Source: Candidatus Brachybacterium merdavium (lineage in GTDB: Bacteria; Actinomycetota; Actinomycetes; Actinomycetales; Dermabacteraceae). Taken from it: a stretch of 64,000 bases of DNA. Under the pieces are notes generated by a model, which saw only the letters and a program-made list of their open reading frames with translations, had not been told where the DNA came from and did no database searches. Position numbers and translations under genes: made by a program. The DNA lies in the NCBI GenBank assembly GCA_019118275.1, contig DWZH01000079.1:1-64000 (forward strand), given 5' to 3'. Below, one piece after another: positions 19,195-28,305 of this stretch (position 1 is the first letter of the stretch; each line of letters opens with the position of its first letter).

Positions 19195-20397
19195 TCAGGG
19201 CACACTGGCCTGCACGAAGCGGCCGTGTCCTCCGGCGTGCAGGCGCCCTTCGGAGGCGGGGACGAACAGGGCTCGGCCGGCCCGCAGCACAGCGTGATCG
19301 CTCTCGGACTCCACGGTCATCTGCCCGTCCAGGCCCAGCAGGATCCGCGGCCCGCTGCCCGGCACCGGGTGCCGGGCCGGGGCGTCGGCGCCGTGGTCGT
19401 CGAGCTGGGTGAAGGCGAGCTCGTAATCGTCGACGGGGGCGTAGTAGGCCTTCGAGGTCCCGTTCTGCCGTTCGGGGGCCACGCGCACGGGCGGGGCGGC
19501 GACCACGCTCATGCACTGCAGCACCTCCTCGGCGTCGACCTTCTTCGGGGTCAGGCCGGCGCGCAGCACGTTGTCGCTGGTCGCCATGACCTCCAGGCCG
19601 GTTCCGTGGAGGTAGGCGTGCAGGGTCCCCGGCGGGATGTACATGGCCTCGCCGGGCTGCAGGGTCACCGGGTTCAGCAGCAGCGCCGCCACCACGCCCG
19701 GGTCGCCGGGGTGGTGCTCGGCCAGCAGGCCCACGAAGCGGTCGATCCGCGGCGAGGGTGACCGGCCGGCCTCGGCACGCTCCTGGCAGGCGGCGACCAC
19801 CTCGTCGACGCGGGCGGGTTCCGGTCGCAGCGACGCCGACACCAGGGTGCGGAAGGCGGCACGCATGCCGTGAGCCGAGGGGTTGTCCACCAGCAGGGCG
19901 TGGAGCCGGTCGGTCAGGACGGTCTCCAGGCCCTCGAGGATCACCGCCGCGCGGCGCGGGGTGCGGAAGCCGCACAGGGCGGAGAAGGGTGTCATCGCCA
20001 CCAGCAGCTCGGGCTTGTGATTGGCGTCGCGGTAGTTGCGGCGCGGGGAGTCCAGCTCGAGACCGGCGGCGTTCTCGGCCGCGTAGGACTCGGCGGCGTG
20101 CTCGCGGCTGGGGTGGACCTGGAGCGACAGCGGCCGCTCGGCGGCGATCACCTTCAGCAGGAAGGGCAGGCGGCTGTCGAAGGCCCGGGCGACGTCGGCG
20201 CCGAGGAGGCGGCGCGGGTCGGCGGCGATCACCTGGTCGAGGTCACCCTCTCCGGCAAGCCTAGCGGGGGCGAGCGGGTGGGCCCCGAACCACACTTCCG
20301 CCCAGGGCCGACCGTCGGGGTCCCGGTCCAGGAAGCCGGGCAGCGCGTCGTTCGAGCCCCAGGGGTAGTGCTGGATCCGCCCCTCAAGCTCCCGCAC
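19195..20397 (-). CDS. manA: Mannose-6-phosphate isomerase, class I
   Basis: 400-residue zinc enzyme interconverting fructose-6-P and mannose-6-P, feeding GDP-mannose and mannosylated lipids. The cupin metal ligands are visible in PLSLQVHPSREHAAE, NHKPELLVAMTPFSALCGF and YIPPGTLHAYLHGTGLEVMATSDNVLRAGLTPK. The N-terminal IQHYPWGS is typical. The GTG start at 20397 follows GGGGAGGGG. The gene upstream (20455) encodes an unknown protein on the same strand, 57 bp away, and may be co-transcribed. Confidence 0.93.
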   Translation of the reverse strand: MRELEGRIQHYPWGSNDALPGFLDRDPDGRPWAEVWFGAHPLAPARLAGEGDLDQVIAADPRRLLGADVARAFDSRLPFLLKVIAAERPLSLQVHPSREHAAESYAAENAAGLELDSPRRNYRDANHKPELLVAMTPFSALCGFRTPRRAAVILEGLETVLTDRLHALLVDNPSAHGMRAAFRTLVSASLRPEPARVDEVVAACQERAEAGRSPSPRIDRFVGLLAEHHPGDPGVVAALLLNPVTLQPGEAMYIPPGTLHAYLHGTGLEVMATSDNVLRAGLTPKKVDAEEVLQCMSVVAAPPVRVAPERQNGTSKAYYAPVDDYELAFTQLDDHGADAPARHPVPGSGPRILLGLDGQMTVESESDHAVLRAGRALFVPASEGRLHAGGHGRFVQASVP

Positions 20398-20454
20398 GGC
20401 CCCTCCCCTCCCCCGGTGCGCCCGGGCCGGCCGCGGGGCGAGCGACCGCAGGGC

Positions 20455-21546
20455 TCATTCGTGCCCGTCCACGATCTGGGCGATCAGGCGGGAGGGCTCA
20501 TCGGCCGAGGGCACCGGCACCGGGCTGGGCGGGCCGCCCCAGTGGCGCAGGCCGTAGCGCTGCCAGTACTCGTGCACCCAGCTCGGCATGCCCCTGCCGT
20601 AGACCCAGGTGGGCACGCCGCGGGCGGCGGCTTCCAGCAGCTGCGGGTCCAGGATGCCGACGACGGGCCGCGGCGGGTCGAACAGCGGGGTCTGCGGGTC
20701 CTCGAACTCCACCCCACGGCGGCGCAGCACGGTGTGCAGGCCGCGGGTCAGCGCGTCGCGCCGGGAGCCGCGCGGGCGCAGCACGGCCGATTCGGAGCGG
20801 CAGAAGGAACGTGCGGCGCGCACGCTGAGGCGGCGGGGCAGGCCCGGGGTCTCCTCCTGGTCCAGGAACACCGGGCGCTGGCTGGTGATCAGCTCGGCGG
20901 TCACCTCCTGGCGGTCACGCCCGTCCCCGTCGGCCCTCCCCTCGTGAGCGAGCTGCCACAGCAGCTGGGAGCCGACCGCTCGCACCTCGACGTCCTCGCG
21001 GCCCGAGCGGTGGAACTGTCCATCGGCCTCGGTCCAGGCCAGCAGGGTGGAGTGCGGAGGCAGCGGCGGCGCGTACGGAGTCAGGGGCCGGTGCTGGACC
21101 ACGGCGGCGGGGATGTCGGCGCCCAGCGCCCAGTCATGGGCCAGAGCGCCCGCCGGACGGTCGCCGCCCAGGGTGATCACACAGCGGGTGGCGCCGGCAT
21201 CGAGCAGCTCGGTGGGCGCGGTGGTGCGGCTCCGCTGCCAGGCGGACCCCGCGAGCTCGGGCAGATCGAGATCGGCCGGGGCCAGCACGTCGACGCCGGC
21301 ATGCAGGTACGGCAGCGCGGTCATCAGCGCCGCCCGGGCCGCGGCGGAATCCGAGTCGATGGCGATCAGCAGCCGATCCTCCCCCTCGCCCTTCCGTGAA
21401 TGCAGCAGGTACTGCGGAGGCTGCCCGGAGGCTCCGCCGGGTCGCAGCGAGCGGAGCCGTTCCCCCACCGCGGCACTGCGTGCCCGGAACCGGCTGCGCT
21501 GCCACTCGTGCCAGAGCTCGAGGCTGCGGGGGTGGATCAGTGCCAC
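20455..21546 (-). CDS. Unknown protein, possibly glycosyltransferase-like
   Basis: 363 residues, family not recognised. No signal peptide or membrane helix. Conserved-looking stretches are RLLIAIDSDSAAARAALMTALPYLHAGVDVLAPADL near the N-terminus, AAVVQHRPLTPYAPPLPPHSTLLAWTEADGQFHRSGR and VRAVGSQLLWQL in the middle. The QH followed by a proline-rich turn and the alternating Rossmann-like segments recall GT-B fold CDP-glycerol or surface-glycan transferases. The GTG start at 21546 has AGGAGG 9-10 nt upstream. Location before manA suggests a sugar-related job, but that is only context. Confidence 0.55.
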   Translation of the reverse strand: MALIHPRSLELWHEWQRSRFRARSAAVGERLRSLRPGGASGQPPQYLLHSRKGEGEDRLLIAIDSDSAAARAALMTALPYLHAGVDVLAPADLDLPELAGSAWQRSRTTAPTELLDAGATRCVITLGGDRPAGALAHDWALGADIPAAVVQHRPLTPYAPPLPPHSTLLAWTEADGQFHRSGREDVEVRAVGSQLLWQLAHEGRADGDGRDRQEVTAELITSQRPVFLDQEETPGLPRRLSVRAARSFCRSESAVLRPRGSRRDALTRGLHTVLRRRGVEFEDPQTPLFDPPRPVVGILDPQLLEAAARGVPTWVYGRGMPSWVHEYWQRYGLRHWGGPPSPVPVPSADEPSRLIAQIVDGHE

Positions 21547-21739
21547 GTTGGATCAACCTCCTCGACGCGGCAGCATCCGCTCGTGCACCTCGCACACTGC
21601 TGCCGCGCCCAGCATTCCACACCCTCCCCCGCCGGATGCCCGGGCACACGCAGGACCTGCACGGAAATCCCGCGGGCCCCGGGGCACGGCAACCGGCCCC
21701 GCGCCCCGGCACGCCCGGCCCCGGGGCACGGCGCCGGGC

Positions 21740-23482
21740 TCAGCGGGGCAGGTTGCGCACGTTGCTGGCGGCCATGTCGACCATCTTGCCCACGCCGCCG
21801 CCGAGCACGATCTTGGTGGACGCGGTGGCGAAGCCACGGATCTGCTGCGGGGTGATCTTCGGGGGCATCGACAGGGCGTCACGGTTGGTGACCACGTCGA
21901 TCAGCATCGGGCCGGGTTGCTTGAGGGCGGACTTGAGCTGCGCGCGCAGCTTCTTGGGATCGGTGATGCGCACCGAGGGCAGGCCCACGCCCTCGGCGAT
22001 CGCCGCGTAGTCGACATCGGCGTGATCGGTCCCGTGATCGGGCAGACCTTCGACCAGCATCTCCAGCTTGACCATGCCCAGGCTGGAATTGTTGAACAGC
22101 ACGATCTTGGTGTTCAGCTGGTACTGCTTGATGGTCAGCAACTCACCCATGAGCATCCCCAGACCACCGTCCCCGCTGAGGGAGATCACCTGCCGGTCCG
22201 GGTAGGCGAAGGCGGCCCCCATCGCCTGCGGGAGGGCATTGGCCATCGTGCCGTGGTGCCAGGACCCGAACACCCGGCGCTTGCCGTTGGGGGTGATGTA
22301 GCGGGCGCCCCACACGTTGCACATGCCGGTGTCGACGGTGAAGATCGCGTCGTCGGCCGCGAGGTCGTCCAGGACGGAGGCCACGAACTCGGGGTGGATG
22401 GGCTTCATCCTCTCGACGTTCTTGGTGTACGCGGAGACCACCCCGGTCAGCGCCTTGTGGTGCTGCTTGAGCATGCGGTGCAGGAAGCGGGTGTTCTTCT
22501 TGCGCGTGATGAGCTCCATCACGGCCTGCAGGGTCAGGGCCACGTCCCCGTGGACGGCGACGTCGAGGGAGATGCGTTTGCCCAGGCGGGAGGCGTCGGA
22601 GTCGACCTGGGCGATCTTCACGTCCTTCTCGGGCAGGAACTCGCTGTAGGGGAAGTCGGTGCCCAGCAGGATCACCAGATCCGCCTCGTGCATGGCCTCG
22701 TAGCAGGCGCCATAGCCCAGCAGTCCGCTCATCCCCACGTCGTAGGGGTTGTCGTACTGCATCCATTCCTTGCCGCCGAAGGCGTGGCCGATGGGCGCCT
22801 TGACGGCGTCGGCGAGCGCGAGCACCTCGTCGCGGGCGTTGCGCACACCGGCCCCGGTGAACAGCGTGATGTTGCCCGCCTGGTCGATCAGCTCGGCGAG
22901 GCGGCCGACGGGGCCGGGGGCGGGCTGGACGGTGCCGAGCTCGGTGGCGAGGTCACGGGTCAGCGGGGCGCTGACCTCCTCGTCGGCGATGTCTCCGGGC
23001 AGCACCAGCACGGAGACCCCTTGTTCGGCGATCGCGGTCTGGATCGCGATGTGCAGCAGGGTGGCGCCGTGCTCGCCGGAGTTGACCATCTCGCAGAAGT
23101 GGGAGCACTCGCGGTACAGGATCTCGGGATGGGTCTCCTGGAAGAAGCCGGTGCCGATCTTCTCCGAGGGGATGTGCGAGGCGATCGCGAGCACCGGAGC
23201 ACCGTCGCGATGGGCGTCGAACAGGCCCTGGATCAGGTGCGTGTTGCCGGGGCCGCTGGAGCCCGCGCACACGGCGAGCTTGCCGGTCACGCGGGCTTCG
23301 GCGCCGGCGGCGAAGGCCCCGGCCTCCTCATTGCGCACGTACACCCATTCGATGCCGTCGGTGGTGCGCACGGCATCGACGACAGGGTTGAGGGAGTCGC
23401 CGACCACTCCGTAGATGCGCTCGACGCCGAGGTCGCGGAGCTGGGTGACGAGGAGTTGGGCGAAGGTGGTGCTGCGGGCCAT
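21740..23482 (-). CDS. poxB: Pyruvate dehydrogenase (quinone)/pyruvate oxidase
   Basis: 580-residue thiamine-diphosphate and FAD flavoenzyme converting pyruvate to acetate and CO2 with electrons to the quinone pool. The N-terminal TPP domain has the activating Glu in VRNEEAGAFAAGAEA, the FAD/DHAP domain starts near 190, and the C-terminal TPP-Mg motif runs from SGDGGLGMLMGELLTIKQYQ to LFNNSS. FGSWHHGTMANALPQAMGAA is typical. The open frame continues upstream to 23641, but ATG 23482 has an excellent GGGAGGTT 6 nt before it. Monocistronic appearance. Important in stationary-phase or overflow metabolism in known relatives. Confidence 0.9.
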   Translation of the reverse strand: MARSTTFAQLLVTQLRDLGVERIYGVVGDSLNPVVDAVRTTDGIEWVYVRNEEAGAFAAGAEARVTGKLAVCAGSSGPGNTHLIQGLFDAHRDGAPVLAIASHIPSEKIGTGFFQETHPEILYRECSHFCEMVNSGEHGATLLHIAIQTAIAEQGVSVLVLPGDIADEEVSAPLTRDLATELGTVQPAPGPVGRLAELIDQAGNITLFTGAGVRNARDEVLALADAVKAPIGHAFGGKEWMQYDNPYDVGMSGLLGYGACYEAMHEADLVILLGTDFPYSEFLPEKDVKIAQVDSDASRLGKRISLDVAVHGDVALTLQAVMELITRKKNTRFLHRMLKQHHKALTGVVSAYTKNVERMKPIHPEFVASVLDDLAADDAIFTVDTGMCNVWGARYITPNGKRRVFGSWHHGTMANALPQAMGAAFAYPDRQVISLSGDGGLGMLMGELLTIKQYQLNTKIVLFNNSSLGMVKLEMLVEGLPDHGTDHADVDYAAIAEGVGLPSVRITDPKKLRAQLKSALKQPGPMLIDVVTNRDALSMPPKITPQQIRGFATASTKIVLGGGVGKMVDMAASNVRNLPR

Positions 23483-23612
23483 CGTGAACCTCCCGGGTCG
23501 TGGCGCGCCGGGGCGGGTCCCGGCGCGGGTCCGTACGCGACGGCGCGGTCCGCCCGCACCGTCGGCTGCCTCGAGCGTAGTCCTGTGACGCCCGCCGGTG
23601 CGGATTGCATGT

Positions 23613-24938
23613 TCAACCGGCGGATTCACTCTTGGGCGCATCGCCCGCCGCCGGCACCGTCGGCATGATCCGCACGGTCTGCACGCGGCGCTCGTCGACG
23701 GCGGTCACCTCGAGCACGCCACCGTCGACCTCGACGGTGTCGCCGACCTCGGGGATCCGGGCGAGCTCGGCCATCATGAACCCGCCGACGGTCTCGTAGC
23801 CGCCGGTGTCGGGCAGGGGGATGCCGGTCTGGGCCTCGAACTCCTGCAGGATCAGGCCGCCGTCGACGGCGCCGTCGATCACGTCGGGATGGTCGGGGTC
23901 GCCGTCGGTGCGCTCGCGGTCGAACTCGTCGTAGATCTCTCCGACCAGCTCCTCCAGGAGGTCCTCGAGGGTGACGATGCCGTCGGTGCCGCCGTACTCG
24001 TCGACCACCACGGCGATCTGGTCGGCCTGGGCGCGCATCCGGTTCAGCGCCTGCAGCACCTCGACGGTGCCGGGGATGTGCTCGATGGGCCGCACGACGT
24101 CCGACAGACGGGTGCCCTCCGGGGTGTCGACCAACAGCAGGTCGCGCACGTGGGCGAAGCCGATCACGTCATCGACGTCCTCGCCGGTGACGGGGTAGCG
24201 GGAGTGGCCGGTGTCGCGGATCTCCTCGCGGGCCTCGGCGAGGGTCAACCCGCCCTCGAGGAAGTCGACCTGGTGGCGGGGCCGCATCACCTCGACGACG
24301 GTGCGCTCGGAGGCGTCGAACACGTCGGCCAGGACCCTGGACTCGGCGTCCTCGAGCGCATCGGTGGTGCGCACGATGGAGCGGATCTCCTCGGCGGAAA
24401 CGGCCTCGCGGTCGGCGTGCGGGTCCCCGCCCAGGAGCCGCACCACCAGGTTGGTGGAGACCGACAGCAACCAGATCACCGGGCGCATCAGGCGGCCGAA
24501 CACGTTCAGCGGGGGCCCGACGATCCTGGTCATGGCCAGGGCGTTCTGCATGGCCAGGCGCTTGGGGACCAGCTCGCCCAGCACCAGGGAGAGGAAGGCG
24601 ATCACCAGCGTCATGCCGATCAGGGCGCCGGTGGCAGCCGCCGACTCGGGCAGTCCCGCCGCCATCAGCAGCGGGGCGATCGAGGGGGCGATGGTGGAGG
24701 CACCGTAGGCGGAGGAGAAGAAACCGGCGACGGTCACGCCGATCTGCACCGCGGACAGGAACAGATTCGGGTCGCGCACCAGACGAGCGGTGCTCGCCCC
24801 CCGCTCGCCGCTCTTCTCGAGTTTCTGGATCTGCGCCTCGCGGAGATTGACGATCGCCATCTCGGTCCCGGCGAACAGACCACCGATCAGCACGAAGAGC
24901 AGCACGAGGCCGAAGTTGGCCAAGGCGGTGATGTCCAT
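23613..24938 (-). CDS. CorC/HlyC-family membrane protein with CBS pair
   Basis: 441 residues: DUF21 membrane domain (~1-185, including GLVLLFVLIGGLFAGTEMA and the Pro-Lys-Arg motif LGELVPKRLAM), a CBS pair (~200-325, with MRPRHQVDFLE and GHSRYPVTGEDVDDVIGFAHV), and a CorC_HlyC domain (~360-430). The family is linked to magnesium or cobalt efflux and to haemolysin-like proteins, so ion transport is likely. ATG 24938 lies 6 nt after TAGCGT, a leaderless arrangement. No partner gene of the CorB pair is next to it. Confidence 0.88.
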   Translation of the reverse strand: MDITALANFGLVLLFVLIGGLFAGTEMAIVNLREAQIQKLEKSGERGASTARLVRDPNLFLSAVQIGVTVAGFFSSAYGASTIAPSIAPLLMAAGLPESAAATGALIGMTLVIAFLSLVLGELVPKRLAMQNALAMTRIVGPPLNVFGRLMRPVIWLLSVSTNLVVRLLGGDPHADREAVSAEEIRSIVRTTDALEDAESRVLADVFDASERTVVEVMRPRHQVDFLEGGLTLAEAREEIRDTGHSRYPVTGEDVDDVIGFAHVRDLLLVDTPEGTRLSDVVRPIEHIPGTVEVLQALNRMRAQADQIAVVVDEYGGTDGIVTLEDLLEELVGEIYDEFDRERTDGDPDHPDVIDGAVDGGLILQEFEAQTGIPLPDTGGYETVGGFMMAELARIPEVGDTVEVDGGVLEVTAVDERRVQTVRIMPTVPAAGDAPKSESAG

Positions 24939-24968
24939 GGGTAGACGCTACCGCCCCGGGGCCCACGC

Positions 24969-25913
24969 TCACAGCAAGGGCAGCAGCTCCTCCCACACCG
25001 CCCGCAGGATCTCCGCGCCCGGCCGCCCCTCCAGGTGGGAGGTGAGGGCGACCATCGCCTGTTGCTCCGGCAGCACGATCAGGAACTGCCCGTAGGCGCC
25101 GTCGGCCCGCCAGGCGCCCTCGACGGTGCAGCGCCAGATGCCGTAGCCGTACTGCTCGCTCTCCGGTTCGAGGTCACCGGTGGGCACCCAGGCCTCGTCC
25201 GCGTGCAATGCGTCGATCCACTCGGCCGGGACCAGCCGGCGTCCCTGGTAGATGCCGCGCTGGAGCAGCAGCTGCCCGATGCGCGCCATCTGCCCGGACC
25301 TCAGGTGCAGCCCGGTCGCGCCCCAGGTGTGGCCGTCGCGGGTGGTGTGCCACTGCGGGTTCACGATCCCCAGCGGCTCGAACAGACGCGGCATCAGCCA
25401 GTCGCGCAGGTTCTGGCCGGCCCGCTCGGCGATCACGCGGGCCAGCAGGAAGGTCGAGCCATTGGAGTACTCGAACCGTTCGCCGGGGGCGGTGAGCAAA
25501 CTTGTGCCCAGGAACAGCCCGGTCACGTCCTCGTGCTCCCGCTGCTCGTCGAGGAACACGGTGATCGGGGAGCCGGAGGTCATGGTGAGCAGGTGCCGCA
25601 GCCGCACCTGCTCGATCCCCTCGCCGTAGCCGCCGGACGGGGCGGGCAGATGGTCGACGAGGCGATCCTCCAGGCTCAGCAGGCCCTCGTCCTGGGCGAT
25701 GCCCACGGCGAGCGCCGTGACGGACTTGGAGATGGAGTAGACGTTCTCGGCGGTGTCCTCGACGAAGCGGTGGGACAGCTCCGGATGCCCGGCCCGGTGC
25801 AGATGGATCGCGCGTACCCCGAGGCCCTGTTCGATGATGCGCTGGCGCAGCGGCAGCAGGAGCACGGGATCGGGGACGGCGGCGGAGCGGAGGTGATCAG
25901 GGGCTGAGCTCAT
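24969..25913 (-). CDS. Serine hydrolase of the beta-lactamase (class C/esterase) fold
   Basis: 314 residues without signal peptide, so probably cytoplasmic. The Ser-x-x-Lys motif is at residues 60-63 (YSISKSVTALAVGIAQ), the Tyr-Ser-Asn motif is in FEYSNGSTFLLARVIA, and a third motif region is GAYGQ in place of HTG. HLLTMTSGSP and PLGIVNPQWHTTRDGHTWGATGLHLRSGQMARIG are typical of carboxylesterase-type family VIII members. ATG 25913 lies 6 nt after TACGCT (leaderless). Substrate unknown. Confidence 0.82.
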   Translation of the reverse strand: MSSAPDHLRSAAVPDPVLLLPLRQRIIEQGLGVRAIHLHRAGHPELSHRFVEDTAENVYSISKSVTALAVGIAQDEGLLSLEDRLVDHLPAPSGGYGEGIEQVRLRHLLTMTSGSPITVFLDEQREHEDVTGLFLGTSLLTAPGERFEYSNGSTFLLARVIAERAGQNLRDWLMPRLFEPLGIVNPQWHTTRDGHTWGATGLHLRSGQMARIGQLLLQRGIYQGRRLVPAEWIDALHADEAWVPTGDLEPESEQYGYGIWRCTVEGAWRADGAYGQFLIVLPEQQAMVALTSHLEGRPGAEILRAVWEELLPLL

Positions 25914-25950
25914 GGCCCGAGCGTAGATCCCTGCCTCGGGTTGATGGGGC

Positions 25951-26085
25951 CCGTCCGCGCCAGGCCCGTCCGCGCCAGGTCCGTCCGCGCCAGGTCCGTC
26001 CGCGCCAGGTCCGTCCGCGCCGGACCTGTCGGTACCAGCCCTGTCGGTACCAGCCCTGTCGGTACCAGCCCTGTCGGTGCCGGGC
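25951..26085. repeat. Nine contiguous 15-bp tandem units
   Basis: Units run without gap at 15-bp spacing. The first four are CCGTCCGCGCCAGGC or its C-to-T variant at the last base, the fifth is CCGTCCGCGCCGGAC, the next three are CTGTCGGTACCAGCC and the last is CTGTCGGTGCCGGGC. The array lies between the serine hydrolase start and the end of the CAAX-like gene. It is multiple of three and open in a plus frame as a VRARx-type pentapeptide, but no start or neighbour supports translation. It is a minisatellite likely to vary in copy number. Confidence 0.9.
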
Positions 26086-26097
26086 CGGGAGCCCGGG

Positions 26098-27186
26098 TCA
26101 GTGGGGTACGGCCTCCGGGGTGGGCGCTGTGGCGGGGCGGGCGACCGGCTGCAGCAGGGCGAGGCCGAAGTGGCGGCTGATCAGCGTGATCAGCACGGCT
26201 GTCAGGACCAGCAGGGTCAGGGCGGCGGCGATCCCACCGGCGAGCGCCGCGGTCCCGTCGGCCACGGTGAGGCCGGCGGCCGAGGTGCCGGGGGCGGCGG
26301 AGGCGGCCACCAGGGCGGCCGTGCCTGCTCCGGCGCCGGTTCCGGAGGCCAGGGCGGCCGAGGCGATCGAGCTGATGGTCACGGTGGTGGTCAGCATGAC
26401 CGGCAGCTCCAGGCCTCCGCTCTTCCAGGCCAGCACCCCTGCTGACAGCGCCAGGGCCAGGGCGGGGATCAGCACGGCGACGGTCAGCTCCCGGCCGATC
26501 AGGGTCACGGCGGTCATCAGCAGGATCGGCGGGAGCGGGGAGCGCAGCCCGGTGCCCAGGGCCTGCAGCAGGACCCCGCGGAAGGTCAGCTCGAGGCCGG
26601 CGGCCTGGACGGGGCCCAGCACCAGAGCGACCGCGAGCACCAGGATCAGCTGACCCGCGCCGATGGAACTCCCCTCGGTGGCGGGGGACCCGGCCAGCTC
26701 CGGTGACCCGGTGATCACGCCGACCACGGCCGCCAGGGCCACCGCGGCCAGTCCGGCCACGACCACCCACACGCCCAGGTGTCTGATCAGGTCCCGTCGC
26801 GGCCGCGTGGTCACCGACCAGGTGGGGCCGAGCGGTCGCCATCCCCCGAAGCGCACGCCGATCATCGCGGCGGGGAGCCAGAGTGCGCCCATCGCCAGCG
26901 CCAGTCCGACGTCGAGGGGGCTGGTGGGGGCGCCGCTGGTGATCCCGAGCGCGATGTTCACCCTGGGCAGCAGGGCGAGCGCGAGGACCGAGCCGACCAA
27001 CAGCACCGAGGCCATCACGACGTAGGCGATGAATGTGGCCAGCACGGCCAGCAGCGGCTTGCTCCAGCTCGCCCACTCGGGACGCAGGGTCGCCAGGCGG
27101 TGGTACGGGATGCCGGTGCGGTCCGTGACGGGTGACCGTTCCGCCGGCACGGGGTCGGGTGTGGTCACCTCCGCGTCCTCGCTCAC
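26098..27186 (-). CDS. CPBP (CAAX-protease-like) membrane protein lacking canonical catalytic residues
   Basis: 362 residues with about eight hydrophobic helices. The segment AAGLELTFRGVLLQALGTGLRS aligns with motif 1 of CPBP intramembrane proteases, usually EExxxR. Here the first Glu is Leu, and the following helices (LPPILLMTAV and LELPVMLTTTVTISSIAS) lack the His of FxxxH and the final His/Asn. The C-terminal third is Ala/Gly-rich. I infer a pseudoenzyme or a protein with another role. The GTG start at 27186 overlaps the stop of the glutamine amidotransferase gene by four bases, so the two are co-translated. Confidence 0.7.
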   Translation of the reverse strand: MSEDAEVTTPDPVPAERSPVTDRTGIPYHRLATLRPEWASWSKPLLAVLATFIAYVVMASVLLVGSVLALALLPRVNIALGITSGAPTSPLDVGLALAMGALWLPAAMIGVRFGGWRPLGPTWSVTTRPRRDLIRHLGVWVVVAGLAAVALAAVVGVITGSPELAGSPATEGSSIGAGQLILVLAVALVLGPVQAAGLELTFRGVLLQALGTGLRSPLPPILLMTAVTLIGRELTVAVLIPALALALSAGVLAWKSGGLELPVMLTTTVTISSIASAALASGTGAGAGTAALVAASAAPGTSAAGLTVADGTAALAGGIAAALTLLVLTAVLITLISRHFGLALLQPVARPATAPTPEAVPH

Positions 27187-28100
27187 GCGCCGACCTCGGC
27201 GAGCCGGCGGCGACGATGTTCCTGCTCGCGGGCCTGTGCGGCATGGGCCTGGGAGGCGGCGGCCGACAGTCCCAGCTCCTCGAGGGACAGGGCGTGGGCC
27301 AGCGGGCCGAAGGGGTGCTCGCTGCGGAGGGTGCCGTCGGCGCCGAGGTGGATCAGCTCACCGGAGTCCATCAACCGCCAGGCGGGATCGTCGTCCATGG
27401 GTTCGCTGGCCACGACCACCGAGCGGGTGTCCCGCAGGCCCTCGCTGCGGGCGCGCAGGGAGTCGGAGGACTGCTCCAGGGGCTCCCGGGGCGCCTCGGC
27501 GGTGGCGGCGCGCTCGAGCACCCACAGCTCGTTGGTGGCGGGCAGGCGCACGGCGATCAGCTCCGTATCCGTCATCACCAGCAGATTCACGGAGTACACG
27601 GGCACGTGGGCGATGGTCCAGGACAGGGCGGAGACCACTCCGGCGCGCAGATTCCCGCCGTGAGCGGCGACCTCCCCGGTGACCAGGGCTGCCAACCATT
27701 CGCTGTCCGTGGTGCCGTGCACGTGATGGCCGGCGTCCAGCTCACGCACCCGCTGCCGCATCTCCTCGGTGACCATCAGGACGCCGTTATGGGCGGAGAG
27801 GATGCCGTCCTGCAGGAAGGGGTGGGTGTTCTCCTCGCAATGCTCCGTGCCGGAGGACAGACGCACATGGGCCATCATCGAGCGTGCCCGCAAGGTGGTG
27901 GCGACCTGCGTGAACGCCTCGGACTCGAAGGCCGCCACGGGCCGCTTGCGCAACCGCGCCTGTCCCCGCTCGTCGATCCAGCCCAGGCCCGTCCCGTCGG
28001 CGTTGAAACGGGACTGGTGCAGCAGCGAGTAAGGCGCATCGAGCAACCACAGGTCAGCGGTCACGGGCTGGTCGGAACGAAGGGCGAAGAGTCGACACAT
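27183..28100 (-). CDS. Class II (Ntn) glutamine amidotransferase, EgtC/YafJ-like
   Basis: 305 residues. The mature N-terminal Cys2 of MCRLFALRSDQPV is the expected nucleophile, which fixes the start at ATG 28100. Further motifs are HQSRFNADGTGLGW, MMAHVRLSSGT, EENTHPFLQDGILSAHNGVL and HGTTDSEWLAAL. Relatives hydrolyse gamma-glutamyl amides (YafJ, EgtC in ergothioneine synthesis). No egt genes are nearby, so the substrate is open. A TACAGT -10 box lies 9 nt before the start, giving a leader of at most a few bases. Confidence 0.85.
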   Translation of the reverse strand: MCRLFALRSDQPVTADLWLLDAPYSLLHQSRFNADGTGLGWIDERGQARLRKRPVAAFESEAFTQVATTLRARSMMAHVRLSSGTEHCEENTHPFLQDGILSAHNGVLMVTEEMRQRVRELDAGHHVHGTTDSEWLAALVTGEVAAHGGNLRAGVVSALSWTIAHVPVYSVNLLVMTDTELIAVRLPATNELWVLERAATAEAPREPLEQSSDSLRARSEGLRDTRSVVVASEPMDDDPAWRLMDSGELIHLGADGTLRSEHPFGPLAHALSLEELGLSAAASQAHAAQAREQEHRRRRLAEVGA

Positions 28101-28240
28101 GACGGGTCCACTGTATGTGCGCCCGAGCGGACACGCAGTAACGGGGGCCACCGACGGGGCCGCCCAGGGCTCAGCGGCTCCCGTCCCGGGGCTGTCCCTC
28201 ATGCCCCCTCACGCCCCTCATACCCCCTCACGCCCCATCG

Positions 28241-28300
28241 CTCGACCGTTGCGTTATCGGGGTTCTCAGCGCTCAGAACCCCGATAACGCAACGGTCGAG
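28241..28300. repeat. 60-bp near-perfect palindrome, copy 1
   Basis: The 26-base arms (28241-28266 and 28275-28300) are exact reverse complements, each containing GACCGTTGCGTTATCGGGG, around an 8-base centre CAGCGCTC. Copy 2 is at 30295-30348. It lies between divergent genes, so it terminates neither of them by position. The sequence itself is certain; its role is not. Confidence 0.92.
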
Positions 28301-28305
28301 CCCGG

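Noticed and set aside
21047-23668. 873-codon plus-strand open frame
   Set aside because: Opposite to the poxB gene and its upstream neighbour; composition-driven shadow.
25951-26085. CRISPR array
   Set aside because: Units are contiguous 15-mers with no spacers and no cas genes nearby, so it is a tandem repeat.
25941-26180. Pentapeptide-repeat protein on the plus strand
   Set aside because: The frame exists only because 15-bp units preserve phase; no ribosome site, and the tail overlaps the end of the CAAX-like gene antisense.
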